A stretch of 64,000 nucleotides of DNA from Bacteroidota bacterium (GTDB taxonomy: Bacteria; Bacteroidota; Bacteroidia; Chitinophagales; Chitinophagaceae): positions 59,554 through 123,553 of the forward strand of contig VGFT01000007.1 of assembly GCA_016868775.1 (NCBI GenBank), read 5' to 3'. The notes below the pieces were generated by a model, which had not been told where the DNA came from, searched no databases, and was given only the letters and a program-made list of their open reading frames with translations. The position numbers and the translations under genes were made by a program. Below, one piece after another: positions 18,005 to 27,497 of the stretch; position 1 is the first letter of the stretch; every line of letters begins with the position of its first letter.

Positions 18005-18733
18005 TCAACCCTTCAGATAATAATCTCCCAGCAACGCACTGGCCTGTTTTTCGTAATGGCCATTTTCATCCATCAGGACGATCTGTGAAATCAATTTTTC
18101 TGCGCCGCCGGTTCTTTGGCCGGAAAGAAAATATCTTTTTACCGGCTGATCTTTCGTGTGACGGATGCCCGCTTGGTGATGAATTGAAAAGCCACATCGA
18201 GAGATGGCTTCTATCCGCTGCTCGATTTTACGGGCCGGGAGCAAGAGAAAGAAAGCGCCGCTTTTCGTCAACAATCGCGCTATACATTCTAACAACTGCT
18301 CCATATTCAAGGATGTATCGTGATGAGCTTGGTTTTTATTGGTGTCAGGACTAGCTAAGTCTTGTTCGTAAAAAGGCGGATTGGACACAATGATCTCATA
18401 GAGATTTCGATCATCGGCCTCTTTAATATCCCCATTCACCACGCAGATCCTGTCTGACCAAGATGATTTCATAATATTTTCAGCCGCTTGTTCAGCTACG
18501 TCTTTATTGATCTCCAGACAAGTTAGACGGATTTCTGGAAGCGCCTGCGCCAGCATCAGGGAGAGTAATCCGGTGCCCCCGCCAATGTCAAGTGCCGAAG
18601 TCCGCATCACCGGATCTTGCCGGATCTGCTCTGCCACCCAGGCGCCGAACAGACAAGCATCGGTGGAGACCTTCATAGCACACCGGTCTTGCTCGATCCG
18701 AAATTGTTTGAATTCAAAATAGGTGTTTGACAT
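18005..18733 (-). CDS. trmN6: tRNA1(Val) (adenine37-N6)-methyltransferase
   Basis: A 242-aa class I methyltransferase. It has a SAM-binding motif near residue 48 (DIGGGTGLLSL) and the N6-adenine catalytic motif NPPFYEQ. The N-terminal FKQFRIEQDRCAMKVSTDACLFGAW matches the YfiC/TrmN6 family in short segments. The enzyme methylates A37 of tRNA-Val. The start is placed at 18733, because upstream codons overlap tsaD. It follows tsaD by 1 nt, grouping two tRNA-A37 modification genes in one transcript. Confidence 0.85.
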   Translation of the reverse strand: MSNTYFEFKQFRIEQDRCAMKVSTDACLFGAWVAEQIRQDPVMRTSALDIGGGTGLLSLMLAQALPEIRLTCLEINKDVAEQAAENIMKSSWSDRICVVNGDIKEADDRNLYEIIVSNPPFYEQDLASPDTNKNQAHHDTSLNMEQLLECIARLLTKSGAFFLLLPARKIEQRIEAISRCGFSIHHQAGIRHTKDQPVKRYFLSGQRTGGAEKLISQIVLMDENGHYEKQASALLGDYYLKG

Positions 18734-18734
18734 A

Positions 18735-19775
18735 TCACCACTGGGCCCGTGCTTCGGAGCGAACCGACAGGTCGGAAAATTCACCTGCCAGCAATTTATA
18801 GTATCCGGTAATGGCGATCATGCCCGCATTATCAGTACAATATTGAAAAGCCGGTATGTAGGTATTCCAATGATACTTTTCTCCGTATTCTTTGAGTGCC
18901 TGGCGCAGACCGCTATTGGCCGATACTCCGCCCGCAATGCATACTTCCCGAATGCCGGTTTCCAGACTGGCGATCTTAAGTTTATGGAGTAATATCTCTA
19001 CGATTCGTTGTTGCACGGAGGCGCAGATGTCGTTCAGGTTCTCTCGGATGAACGATTCGCGTTCAGCGGAAGTGGCGATGGGGTCCGGTTTGTATTGAAG
19101 ACTTTTCCCGGCATTTTGCAAGAAATACAGGATCGAGGTTTTCAATCCGCTGAAACTAAAATTCAGTCCCTCGATCTTGGGTTCGGGAAAATGAAACCGC
19201 GAGGGATTGCCTATTTGGGCGTATTTATCGATCAAGGGTCCACCTGGATAAGGAATGCCCAGCATCTTGGCCGTTTTATCAAAGGCTTCCCCGGCGGCAT
19301 CGTCGATCGTTTCACCGATGACACGCAGTTGGGTGGGCGATTCGCAAACAACGATCTGGGTATGTCCGCCACTCACCGTCAAACATAGAAAAGGAAACGC
19401 GGGGCGCGGCTCATCGATCAAATTGGCCAGTACGTGGGCTTGCATGTGGTGAACGGCGATCAGTGGAATATTCAGACTTAATGCAAGTGATTTAGCAAAT
19501 TGTCCACCTACCAGCAGCGAACCAATGAGTCCGGGCGATTGCGTAAAGGCGATCGCATCCAATTCCGTCATTGTTACACCGGCCTCTTTCAGTGCGGTAT
19601 CTACCACCGGAACGATGTTTTGCAAGTGCGCCCGGGAGGCGAGTTCCGGCACTACCCCGCCGAACTGCTCGTGTACTTTTTGGTTGGCGATGAAATTGGA
19701 TAGGATCTTTCCGTCTCGGCAAACCGCGGCCGAGGTTTCATCGCAAGAGGATTCTATCGCCAGTAGGGTAGGCAT
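18735..19775 (-). CDS. tsaD: tRNA N6-adenosine threonylcarbamoyltransferase TsaD
   Basis: A 346-aa protein of the Kae1/TsaD family with the opening IESSCDETSAAV and the metal-binding HHMQAH motif. LCLTVSGGHTQIVV, GEAFDKTAKMLG and a late Asp (CTDNAGMIA) complete the ASKHA fold. It transfers the threonylcarbamoyl group to A37 of ANN-decoding tRNAs, with TsaB and TsaE, which are not in this window. It lies 1 nt after the ABC permease gene and 1 nt before trmN6. Confidence 0.97.
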   Translation of the reverse strand: MPTLLAIESSCDETSAAVCRDGKILSNFIANQKVHEQFGGVVPELASRAHLQNIVPVVDTALKEAGVTMTELDAIAFTQSPGLIGSLLVGGQFAKSLALSLNIPLIAVHHMQAHVLANLIDEPRPAFPFLCLTVSGGHTQIVVCESPTQLRVIGETIDDAAGEAFDKTAKMLGIPYPGGPLIDKYAQIGNPSRFHFPEPKIEGLNFSFSGLKTSILYFLQNAGKSLQYKPDPIATSAERESFIRENLNDICASVQQRIVEILLHKLKIASLETGIREVCIAGGVSANSGLRQALKEYGEKYHWNTYIPAFQYCTDNAGMIAITGYYKLLAGEFSDLSVRSEARAQW

Positions 19776-19776
19776 A

Positions 19777-21027
19777 TTATTTACTTCGAATGGCCACCAC
19801 CGGATCCAACCGAGCGGCCTGGCGGGCGGGAATGTAACCGGCCAAGATTCCTACAACGATACAGAGCAGGATCGCCAGCAGCATGTTGGATAGAGAGATA
19901 AATACCGGAAAATTCAATACCTGTGTCAGCACTTGGGTTAGCGCAAACACCAGGGTCAATCCGATCAATCCACCGATCACACACAGAAACGCCGCTTCCA
20001 ACAAGAATTCAGATAAGATTACCCGGCCTTTTGCCCCAATGGCTTTTTTCAGTCCGATCTGACTGGTTCGTTCTCTTACCGACACGAACATGATATTCGC
20101 CACTCCGAACATGCCCACGATGAGGGAAAGAACGGCGATGGCCCAGCCGCCCAGGTTCAGGTTGACGAAAATATCGCTGATGGCGCTGCTGAAATCGTTG
20201 ATGTCGTTCAGGGAGAAATCGTCTTCTTGGGTTGGACTCAGCTTGTGCAAGGCCCGCATGGTGCTCATCAGGTCATCTTTTAATTGTTTGCTGGAGACAT
20301 AATCTTGTCCCTGTACCAAGATCAGCGGATCGGCCCGTCGTCCGTCCATAATGTTTCTTCCCATTCGGTAAGAGGTCACCAAACTCTGATCAAATTGCCA
20401 TCCGCCGATAAACGTACTGCCTTGTTTTTTTATGACGCCAACGATGGTGAATTTTTTTCCGCGTGTTTGAATGAGTTTGCCGATTGCACCCTCCGGTACT
20501 CCGTAGAGTTCTTCGGCGACTTTATTTCCGACCACCGCCACCGGACTGCCGGTTTGAAATTCAGATTCAGACAGATAACGTCCGTAGGCGATCTCTACGG
20601 GCTGGATTTCACTGAATTCTTCCGATACCCCGTAGAGTTGGATGTTAGAAAGCTGATTTCCTTGGTAATCAACCTTGTCTTGCGCACTGATCTTGAAGGC
20701 AACGAATTTGGCCGATGGGGTTCGGGGCTTGATGCCTACGGCCTCTTCATATTTGGGAGAGGGACGTTTGACAAATTTCCACCAGGGGTAATTGGGGCCG
20801 CCGCTGTAATCCCATTTGTCGACATAAATCGTATTGGTGCCAAGCGATTTTACCTCGTTTTGAATGTTCTGCTCCAGGCTGTTGACCGTAGCCAGTACGC
20901 TGATGATGCAAAAAATACCGAAGGTTACGCCCAGCAGGGAGAGGAACGTCCGCAGCTTGTTTTTCCAAAGCTCCTGGATGGCCATCAGGAAACTGCTACC
21001 AACAATCTCAAGCGTTCGGAGGATCAT
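19777..21027 (-). CDS. MacB/FtsX-type ABC transporter permease
   Basis: A 416-aa permease: an N-terminal membrane helix (about 25-45, LSLLGVTFGIFCIISVL), a periplasmic MacB core domain of about 230 residues, then three C-terminal helices (near 290-310, 340-365 and 375-400). This topology is that of MacB/LolC-type transporters, which move lipoproteins, peptides or other substrates across the envelope. No ATPase is adjacent. A -7 box TAAATTTG at 21040-21033 ends only 5 nt before the ATG, so its mRNA may be leaderless. First gene of the permease-tsaD-trmN6 unit. Confidence 0.88.
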   Translation of the reverse strand: MILRTLEIVGSSFLMAIQELWKNKLRTFLSLLGVTFGIFCIISVLATVNSLEQNIQNEVKSLGTNTIYVDKWDYSGGPNYPWWKFVKRPSPKYEEAVGIKPRTPSAKFVAFKISAQDKVDYQGNQLSNIQLYGVSEEFSEIQPVEIAYGRYLSESEFQTGSPVAVVGNKVAEELYGVPEGAIGKLIQTRGKKFTIVGVIKKQGSTFIGGWQFDQSLVTSYRMGRNIMDGRRADPLILVQGQDYVSSKQLKDDLMSTMRALHKLSPTQEDDFSLNDINDFSSAISDIFVNLNLGGWAIAVLSLIVGMFGVANIMFVSVRERTSQIGLKKAIGAKGRVILSEFLLEAAFLCVIGGLIGLTLVFALTQVLTQVLNFPVFISLSNMLLAILLCIVVGILAGYIPARQAARLDPVVAIRSK

Positions 21028-21032
21028 GGGGG

Positions 21033-21081
21033 CAAATTTACCGAATGAAACTGGCTTTCGGAGAGGATTCTGTTACCTTTG
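21033..21081. promoter_or_regulatory. divergent promoters of ABC permease and prfC
   Basis: A minus-strand -7 box TAAATTTG lies at 21040-21033 (start codon 5 nt on) and a plus-strand box TACCTTTG at 21074-21081 (start codon 9 nt on). They are arranged back to back in the usual way. Both imply leaderless or nearly leaderless mRNAs. Confidence 0.5.
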
Positions 21082-21090
21082 CGGCCGATC

Positions 21091-22674
21091 ATGAAATACA
21101 GCGCTGAAATCGAACGCCGCCGCAGTTTTGCGATCATTTCGCACCCGGATGCCGGTAAGACAACCCTGACCGAAAAATTCCTCCTGTTCGGGGGAGCCAT
21201 TCAAGTGGCCGGGGCGGTCAAAAGCAATAAAATCAAAAAGCATGCCACCAGCGACTTCATGGAGATCGAACGGCAACGGGGGATCTCCGTCGCTACCTCG
21301 GTCATGAGTTTTGAGTATCAAAATACGCTTATCAACTTACTGGATACACCCGGCCACAAAGATTTTGCAGAGGATACTTATCGGACCCTTACGGCGGTGG
21401 ACAGTGTGATCCTCGTAGTCGACAGCGTCAACGGGGTGGAAGATCAGACCCGCCGCCTGATGGAGGTCTGCCGAATGCGCGACACGCCCGTGATCGTGTT
21501 CATCAATAAAATGGATCGGGATGGCAAGAACCGTTTCGACTTGCTGGAGGAGATCGAAAAAGAACTCAAGATCCAATTGCATCCGATGACCTGGCCCATC
21601 AATAGTGGAAAAGATTTCAAAGGGGTGTATAACATCGATGCGCAGAGTCTGTTGTTGTTCAGTCCCAATACCAAGGCCGATGCCGACGGACTCACCATCA
21701 CCGATCTTTCCGATATTTTGTTGGATGAAAAACTGGGCGACCGCGATGCTGCCCAACTGCGCGAGGATGTGGAGCTGGTGGAGGGCGTGCATGGGAAGCT
21801 CAATGTTGCTACATACCTAGAAGGGAAAGTAGCCCCCGTTTTCTTTGGTTCGGCCATCAACAATTTTGGCGTGAAAGAGATGCTCGATACATTCATTCAA
21901 ATTGCCCCTTTCCCGCAAGCCCGCGTTACCACTACCCGCCGCGTCGATGCCCAAGAAGATAAATTCAGCGGGTTTGTTTTCAAGATCCATGCGAATCTGG
22001 ATCCTAAGCACCGCGACCGGATCGCGTTTCTGCGTGTCTGCTCCGGAAAATTCGAACGAAATAAATATTACCATCACGTGCGGCTAGACAAGGACGTTCG
22101 CTTCAGCAATCCCTATTCCTTTCTGGCGCGGGAGAAAAGTGTGATTGAGGATGCTTACTCTGGTGATGTCGTTGGTTTATTCGATACCGGTAATTTCAAG
22201 ATCGGCGATACGCTTACGGTGGGGGAGGACTTCTATTTCACGGGTATTCCCTCTTTTTCTCCTGAGATCTTTAAAGAGGTCGTGAACAAAGATCCGATGA
22301 AGACCAAGCAACTGGAGAAAGGATTGTTACAGCTCACCGACGAGGGCGTTGCCCAGCTATTCACCCAATTTGGAGGCACCAAGAAGATCATTGGATGTGT
22401 GGGAGAACTTCAATTTGAAGTGATCCAATATCGTCTCTTGCACGAATACGGCGCCTCTGTCACCTTTAATAATATGCCGTTTTATAAAGCTTGTTGGCTG
22501 ACTTCCGAGCAGCCCATTAAACTGGAAGAGTTTATGCGTTTTCGGCAGGGCAATATTGCGGCCGATAAGGACGGGCAGCCGGTGTATCTGGCCCAGAGCG
22601 AGTGGTTTTTAAATACCGAGATCACCAATCAGCCCGACGTGCAGTTTCATTTTACGTCGGAGATCCAGCAGTGA
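21091..22674 (+). CDS. prfC: peptide chain release factor 3
   Basis: A 527-aa translational GTPase with G1 HPDAGKTT (18-25), G3 DTPGHKDF and G4 NKMD. The RF3-specific stretch [11 protein letters not shown] distinguishes it from EF-G. The length matches RF3 of other bacteria. It recycles RF1 and RF2 after termination, at the ribosome. The upstream ATG at 21079 lies inside the -7 box, so the ATG at 21091 is chosen. It ends next to the convergent purB gene with no gap between the two stops. Confidence 0.97.
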   Translation: MKYSAEIERRRSFAIISHPDAGKTTLTEKFLLFGGAIQVAGAVKSNKIKKHATSDFMEIERQRGISVATSVMSFEYQNTLINLLDTPGHKDFAEDTYRTLTAVDSVILVVDSVNGVEDQTRRLMEVCRMRDTPVIVFINKMDRDGKNRFDLLEEIEKELKIQLHPMTWPINSGKDFKGVYNIDAQSLLLFSPNTKADADGLTITDLSDILLDEKLGDRDAAQLREDVELVEGVHGKLNVATYLEGKVAPVFFGSAINNFGVKEMLDTFIQIAPFPQARVTTTRRVDAQEDKFSGFVFKIHANLDPKHRDRIAFLRVCSGKFERNKYYHHVRLDKDVRFSNPYSFLAREKSVIEDAYSGDVVGLFDTGNFKIGDTLTVGEDFYFTGIPSFSPEIFKEVVNKDPMKTKQLEKGLLQLTDEGVAQLFTQFGGTKKIIGCVGELQFEVIQYRLLHEYGASVTFNNMPFYKACWLTSEQPIKLEEFMRFRQGNIAADKDGQPVYLAQSEWFLNTEITNQPDVQFHFTSEIQQ

Positions 22675-24018
22675 TCAGCGTTTCGGCAAAAGTCCTGTAT
22701 AATTATGCGGGGTGATGGAACGTAATTCTTTTTTGACCTTGGCCGGTACATTCAGTTTCTCAATGAATTTCTGCAGGGTTTTTTGATCGATCGGCCCTTT
22801 TCCGCGTGTCAATTCCTTTAATGCTTCGTAGGGTTTGGGATAATTTTCTCGGCGAAGAATGGTTTGAATTGCCTCGGATACCACAGCCCAGTTATTATCC
22901 AGATCGGAATAGATCTTCTCGTCGTTCAGTACCAATTTGGCGAGTCCTTTTTCCATTGATCGGAAGGCGATCAGGGTATGCGCCATCGGCACCCCGATGT
23001 TGCGCAGCACCGTGGAATCGGTCAGGTCGCGTTGCAGACGAGAAATGGGTAATTTATTGGACAAATGATCGAATAGGGCGTTGGCCATTCCCAGATTTCC
23101 CTCCGCGTTTTCAAAATCGATGGGGTTGACTTTATGTGGCATGGCGGATGATCCTACCTCGCTGGCCTTGGTTTGTTGTTTGAAGTAATCGAGTGAGATG
23201 TAGGTCCAGATATCCCGGCAAAGATCGATCAGGATGTTATTGATGCGACGCATGTTGTCAAATTGTGCGGCGAGCGCGTCGTAATGCTCGATCTGGGTGG
23301 TGTATTGTTGGCGGATCAGTCCCATCGACTCCAAAAACTCATTCCCAAATTTCACCCAGTCATATTTGGGGAAGGCGACGTGGTGTGCATTGAAATTACC
23401 GGTAGCTCCACCGAATTTACCAGAGAAGGGGATGGTCAGGAATAACTCGATCTGGTTTTGCAGTCGCTCGATGAATACATGGATTTCTTTTCCCAGGCGA
23501 GTGGGACTAGCCGGTTGACCGTGTGTACGGGCCAGGAGCGGAATTTCCCGCCATTCATCGGCCAGCAGTCCCAATTCGGTCTTGAGGTTTAGTAGTCCGG
23601 GTAGATATTCAAACTCGATCGCATTTTTCCAGGAGAGAGGCACCGCGGTGTGGTTGATATCCTGAGAGGTCAATCCGAAATGTACCCACTCAACCCATTT
23701 GCTCCCGCCGTGTTTTTTCAAGATTTCTTTCAGGAAATATTCAACTGCTTTGACGTCGTGATTGGTGGTTTTTTCAATGGCTTTGATGGCAGCGGCATCT
23801 TCAGCAGAAAATTCATCCGCACATTTGCGCAGGGCCTTTTGGGTTTTGGGGGAAAGCTGAATGAATTTCTTTTTGTGTAGGAACAGCAGGTATTCGACCT
23901 CAACCAATACCCGGTAGCGTATCAATCCGAATTCAGAAAAATAATCGGCCAGGGGGGCGGTTTGTTTCCGATACCGGCCGTCGATCGGGGAGAGGGCGCT
24001 GAGGGTGGATAGGTCCAT
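22675..24018 (-). CDS. purB: adenylosuccinate lyase
   Basis: A 447-aa fumarase/aspartase-superfamily enzyme. It has the PurB opening LSALSPIDGRY, the TxH segment FGLTSQDINHTA and the signature SSAMPHKVNPIDFENAEGN in its flexible loop. It acts twice in purine synthesis: it releases fumarate from SAICAR and from adenylosuccinate. The ATG at 24018 gives the conserved start. The upstream ATG at 24051 would lie inside the promoter. Its -7 box interlocks with that of divergent mqnA. Confidence 0.97.
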   Translation of the reverse strand: MDLSTLSALSPIDGRYRKQTAPLADYFSEFGLIRYRVLVEVEYLLFLHKKKFIQLSPKTQKALRKCADEFSAEDAAAIKAIEKTTNHDVKAVEYFLKEILKKHGGSKWVEWVHFGLTSQDINHTAVPLSWKNAIEFEYLPGLLNLKTELGLLADEWREIPLLARTHGQPASPTRLGKEIHVFIERLQNQIELFLTIPFSGKFGGATGNFNAHHVAFPKYDWVKFGNEFLESMGLIRQQYTTQIEHYDALAAQFDNMRRINNILIDLCRDIWTYISLDYFKQQTKASEVGSSAMPHKVNPIDFENAEGNLGMANALFDHLSNKLPISRLQRDLTDSTVLRNIGVPMAHTLIAFRSMEKGLAKLVLNDEKIYSDLDNNWAVVSEAIQTILRRENYPKPYEALKELTRGKGPIDQKTLQKFIEKLNVPAKVKKELRSITPHNYTGLLPKR

Positions 24019-24035
24019 GTCGGGGAGTTGATTCG

Positions 24036-24056
24036 TACCTTTGCATTCCAAAATTA
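24036..24056. promoter_or_regulatory. interlocked divergent promoters (purB / mqnA)
   Basis: A plus-strand box TACCTTTG at 24036-24043 and a minus-strand box TAATTTTG at 24056-24049 face each other, 5 nt apart. The genes diverge (mqnA TTG at 24063, purB ATG at 24018). Confidence 0.5.
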
Positions 24057-24062
24057 GTTCAA

Positions 24063-24809
24063 TTGGAGAAGATACGGGTAGGATCGGTCAATTATCGGAA
24101 TGCCAAGCCGTTGGTGTATGGGATTGGCCTGCCTGAAATGACGGATGTCATGGAGCTTTCCTACGATTATCCGGCCAGGTTGGCCGATCAGCTTCGGGAG
24201 GGCATGATCGACATCGGACTGATCCCGGTTGCGGCCATGCCGGGTATTCCAGGCGCCCGGATCGTCGGATCGCATGGGATCGCAGCCGATGGGAAAGTTG
24301 GTTCTGTGGCAATTTTCAGTGCCTGTCCGATAGAAGAAGTGGAGGAGGTTTTCTTGGACTATCAAAGCCGTACCTCCGTAGCCCTACTAAAAATATTATT
24401 TCGGGATCATTGGAAACGATCAGTTTCGTTCGTTGCTTCTGGTGGGGATGAATACATTGAGGAAATCCGGGGGCGAAAAGCGGGGTTGATCATTGGCGAC
24501 CGGGCCCTGCTGCAAGCGAGTCGTTTCCCTTATGTGTATGATTTAGCTGAAAATTGGAAGCAGCATACCGGACTTCCCTTTGTATTCGCCGCTTGGGTTG
24601 CCACACGTGTATTATCAATTGATTTTATCGAGTGTTTCGAGCAGGCCAATGAGCGGGGACTCGACACGTTGGAGACGCTGGCCACAGAGTGGGCATTGCC
24701 GGGGGTGGATATGCATCATTATTTTAAGGATCAGATCCACTATCGACTTGATGCCTTAAAACAGCAGGGGCTTCAGTTGTTTTTAAGTCGGCTGGCGGAT
24801 CAAGCCTGA
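24063..24809 (+). CDS. mqnA: chorismate dehydratase MqnA (futalosine menaquinone pathway)
   Basis: A 248-aa periplasmic-binding-protein-fold enzyme that begins at a TTG codon. It has the MqnA opening IRVGSVNYRNAKPLVYG, IDIGLIPVAAM, and SRTSVALLKIL in the hinge region. It dehydrates chorismate to 3-enolpyruvylbenzoate, the first step of menaquinone synthesis through futalosine. mqnE, the next enzyme, is in this window at 39706-40824, about 15 kb away, so the pathway genes are scattered. No other in-frame start gives the conserved N-terminus. Confidence 0.9.
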   Translation: MEKIRVGSVNYRNAKPLVYGIGLPEMTDVMELSYDYPARLADQLREGMIDIGLIPVAAMPGIPGARIVGSHGIAADGKVGSVAIFSACPIEEVEEVFLDYQSRTSVALLKILFRDHWKRSVSFVASGGDEYIEEIRGRKAGLIIGDRALLQASRFPYVYDLAENWKQHTGLPFVFAAWVATRVLSIDFIECFEQANERGLDTLETLATEWALPGVDMHHYFKDQIHYRLDALKQQGLQLFLSRLADQA

Positions 24810-24882
24810 TTGAGTCGTTGCTTGTTTTACTCCTACTTTGTGGGCTAGCTCATTTTATGGATATTTGATAGAATACCATCGT

Positions 24883-25635
24883 ATGATTCGTCAATTTTTG
24901 AATAAGTTGTTTGGACTGCGCGGATGGCGGTTGGAAAAATTGCCGGCTTCTACCTGGCCGGTTGATTTTGATGACTGGCATCGGACCATTTGCCAGCGGG
25001 TAGCGCCTTTTACGATGACCAGTCCCGAGCGTATTTATGGCCTGGTACAGGCCGTTCGTTATATTCAAGCCCATCGGATATCGGGCTCGATCGTAGAATG
25101 CGGCGTTTGGAAAGGAGGGAGCATGTTGGCATGTGCAGAAACTCTTTTGCATCTTGGTGACAGCAGCCGGGATCTTTATTTGTATGACACCTTTGAGGGA
25201 ATGCCTCCTCCCAAAACGGTGGATGAGACCATCCACGATCGCAAGGCTGCTGAGCTGTTGGAAAAAGATGCTAATAAGTCGGCTAATTTGATCTGGGCTT
25301 ATTCTACCTTGAGTGAGGTACAAGAGACACTTCGTCCGGCTGGATATCCGAGTGATAAAATTCATTACGTGGTAGGGAAAGTGGAGGATACCATTCCCGC
25401 GACGATCCCGGAACAGATCGCATTACTTAGGTTGGATACCGATTGGTATGCGTCTACGCGTCACGAGTTGATGCACCTGTTTCCGCGCTTGGTGCCCGGC
25501 GGGGTTCTGATCATCGATGACTATGGATATTGGAAAGGGGCCCGGCAGGCGGTTGATGAATATTTTGCGCAAACGAGAATACCGATCTTTCTCTCCCGAA
25601 TGGATGATACGGGACGAATCGCTATTAAACCATAA
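24883..25635 (+). CDS. TylF/MycF-family O-methyltransferase
   Basis: A 250-aa protein of the TylF (macrocin O-methyltransferase) family. SIVECGVWKGGSMLA is the SAM-binding region near residue 68, followed by LYLYDTFEGMP. A metal-site pattern (RLDTDWYASTRHEL ... IIDDYGYW) lies near 185-215. Family members methylate sugar hydroxyls. It opens the glycan cluster, so a surface sugar is the likely target. The frame extends to a TTG at 24838, but the ATG at 24883 begins the natural N-terminus. Confidence 0.82.
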   Translation: MIRQFLNKLFGLRGWRLEKLPASTWPVDFDDWHRTICQRVAPFTMTSPERIYGLVQAVRYIQAHRISGSIVECGVWKGGSMLACAETLLHLGDSSRDLYLYDTFEGMPPPKTVDETIHDRKAAELLEKDANKSANLIWAYSTLSEVQETLRPAGYPSDKIHYVVGKVEDTIPATIPEQIALLRLDTDWYASTRHELMHLFPRLVPGGVLIIDDYGYWKGARQAVDEYFAQTRIPIFLSRMDDTGRIAIKP

Positions 25636-25644
25636 CGTGTGCCT

Positions 25645-26352
25645 ATGTCCCTCTCCCGCGAATTTGATCCAACTCTTCTTTCACCGGTCTATCTGATCAG
25701 GCGTCGATTGTTAGAAAAGATTCGGCAATATGCTTCTTCTTTGGAGGGAGAACTGTTGGATTTTGGTTGCGGCGCCAAGCCTTATCAATCGCTCTTTCAG
25801 GTAAAAAGTTATACCGGAGTGGATTATGATGGACCCGGGCACTCGCATGAAAAAGAATCCATCGATTATTTCTACGATGGGGTTTCTTTGCCATTTCCCA
25901 ACGACCGATTCGATTCGATATTTACTTCGGAGGTGTTTGAGCATATTTTCAATTTGCCCCAGATCTTGCCGGAGTTGTACCGGGTGCTTCGTCCGGGTGG
26001 ACGCATGCTCATTACCTGTCCGTTTGCCTATTGTGAGCACGAAGTTCCAAACGATTATGCCCGGTATACCTCTTTTGCCATGCGTGCGATATTGGAAAAC
26101 GCCGGATTTCGGATCCTGGCTTTAGATAAATCGGGTAACGCGGTGGAGACTGTCTGGCAACTTCGTATCGTTTACTGGCAGCAATTTATTCTCTCCCGGT
26201 TGGCTTCCATTCCCATTGTACGCAAACTGGCCCGGGACCTGATCTACGGTTCATTCAATCTTTCTGCCCTGCTCTCTAGTAGGCTTTTGCCTACCTCGCA
26301 GAATTTATATCTCAACAATGTCGTGCTAGTGGAAAAACCGGAGCGTTCATGA
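25645..26352 (+). CDS. SAM-dependent methyltransferase (Methyltransf_11 type)
   Basis: A 235-aa class I methyltransferase with motif I LLDFGCGAKPYQ (near 37-48) and acidic loop YTGVDYD. LRPGGRMLITCPF is the post-motif strand. It lies 9 nt after the TylF-like gene, and its stop overlaps the start of the next glycosyltransferase (ATGA). A GTG six bases upstream is an alternative start. Context suggests methylation of a glycan or lipid-linked intermediate. The exact acceptor is unknown. Confidence 0.78.
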   Translation: MSLSREFDPTLLSPVYLIRRRLLEKIRQYASSLEGELLDFGCGAKPYQSLFQVKSYTGVDYDGPGHSHEKESIDYFYDGVSLPFPNDRFDSIFTSEVFEHIFNLPQILPELYRVLRPGGRMLITCPFAYCEHEVPNDYARYTSFAMRAILENAGFRILALDKSGNAVETVWQLRIVYWQQFILSRLASIPIVRKLARDLIYGSFNLSALLSSRLLPTSQNLYLNNVVLVEKPERS

Positions 26353-27497
26353 GACTCGCCGTTATATCCATGATTCGGGAGGGCTGGGGCGGGAGTGAAG
26401 AGTTGTGGGCGGCACTGGCAACCTATGCCTTGTCGCAAGGCGATGCGGTGGCGCATTCTTACCTGGATGTGGTCGCTCAATCGCCCAAAAAGGATTCGTT
26501 GAAGCAGCAGGGCTTGGTAGAGTTTCCGCGCAGCGGGATTGTTGAGCCCGGACTCACCCCACCTGTTCGTTGGGTAAAAAAGCTGTTGCTTTTTCTGCGA
26601 AACAGTATATGCAATCCGTATTCAGGGCTGATCCATTGGCAACCCGATGTGATCCTGTACAACGGAACCTGTTTTTCGGTGGCAGAGGATCGTTATCTGC
26701 TATCGGCACTGGAGCGCACACGCGCAGCTTTTGTTTACATCGGACACTATTGTGGCGAGCAAGTGATTCCGATGTCTACTGCCGATCGCAATCGAATAAA
26801 AAAATACTATGATCGTGCCTCTCTAATCTACACTTCCTCCGAGCGCAACCGCATCATGGCGGCTCGGCAACTGGAGATGGATTTGAGCCACCTGCACATT
26901 TTGCGAAATCCGGTTAACATGCCCGCTACTGACCCAATTCCATTTCCGAGCAATACACAGGCGCAGCTGGCAATGGTGGCCAATTTGCGAATGGTGCACA
27001 AGGGTCAAGACTTGGCCTTGCGGGCATTGGCTGGCGAAAAATGGCGGGGGCGAGATTGGCAGCTAAATATTTATGGAAAGGGGGAGGATCGTGCTAAGAT
27101 CCTTCAATTGACGCATGAACTCGGGTTGGAGGAAAGAGTCGATTTTCATGGAGTCGCCAATAATATTCGGGATATTTGGTCCCGCAACCAATTGCTTTTG
27201 ATGCCCTCGCGGATGGAAGGAATGCCGTTGGCAGTGGTGGAAGCCATGCTTTGCGGAAGGCCCTCGGTGTTGACGGATGTGGGTGGGCATGCCGAGTGGG
27301 TAGAACACCACCAAGAAGGTTGGATCGCTGCCTCGGTAACGGTTAAGGGTTTTGAGGAGGCGTTGGAAGCAGCCTGGCAGGCAAGGGATCAATGGGCGGT
27401 AGTGGGAGCACAAGCGCATGAGAAAGCGATGCGGTTTTATGATCCTCATCCGGGTAAAACTTTGTATGAAACCATCAATGAACTGCTGAAACCTTGA
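26349..27497 (+). CDS. GT4-family glycosyltransferase
   Basis: A 382-aa GT-B glycosyltransferase. The C-terminal domain shows the GT4 pattern: LAMVANLRMVHKGQDLALRA, a nucleotide-binding LNIYGKGEDRAKI, then MPSRMEGMPLAVVEAMLCGRP with the E-x7-E motif. The N-terminal half is less conserved. It transfers a sugar from an NDP donor to a lipid-linked glycan at the inner face of the cytoplasmic membrane. It is coupled at both ends: ATGA with the methyltransferase and TTGA with the epimerase gene. Confidence 0.88.
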   Translation: MRLAVISMIREGWGGSEELWAALATYALSQGDAVAHSYLDVVAQSPKKDSLKQQGLVEFPRSGIVEPGLTPPVRWVKKLLLFLRNSICNPYSGLIHWQPDVILYNGTCFSVAEDRYLLSALERTRAAFVYIGHYCGEQVIPMSTADRNRIKKYYDRASLIYTSSERNRIMAARQLEMDLSHLHILRNPVNMPATDPIPFPSNTQAQLAMVANLRMVHKGQDLALRALAGEKWRGRDWQLNIYGKGEDRAKILQLTHELGLEERVDFHGVANNIRDIWSRNQLLLMPSRMEGMPLAVVEAMLCGRPSVLTDVGGHAEWVEHHQEGWIAASVTVKGFEEALEAAWQARDQWAVVGAQAHEKAMRFYDPHPGKTLYETINELLKP

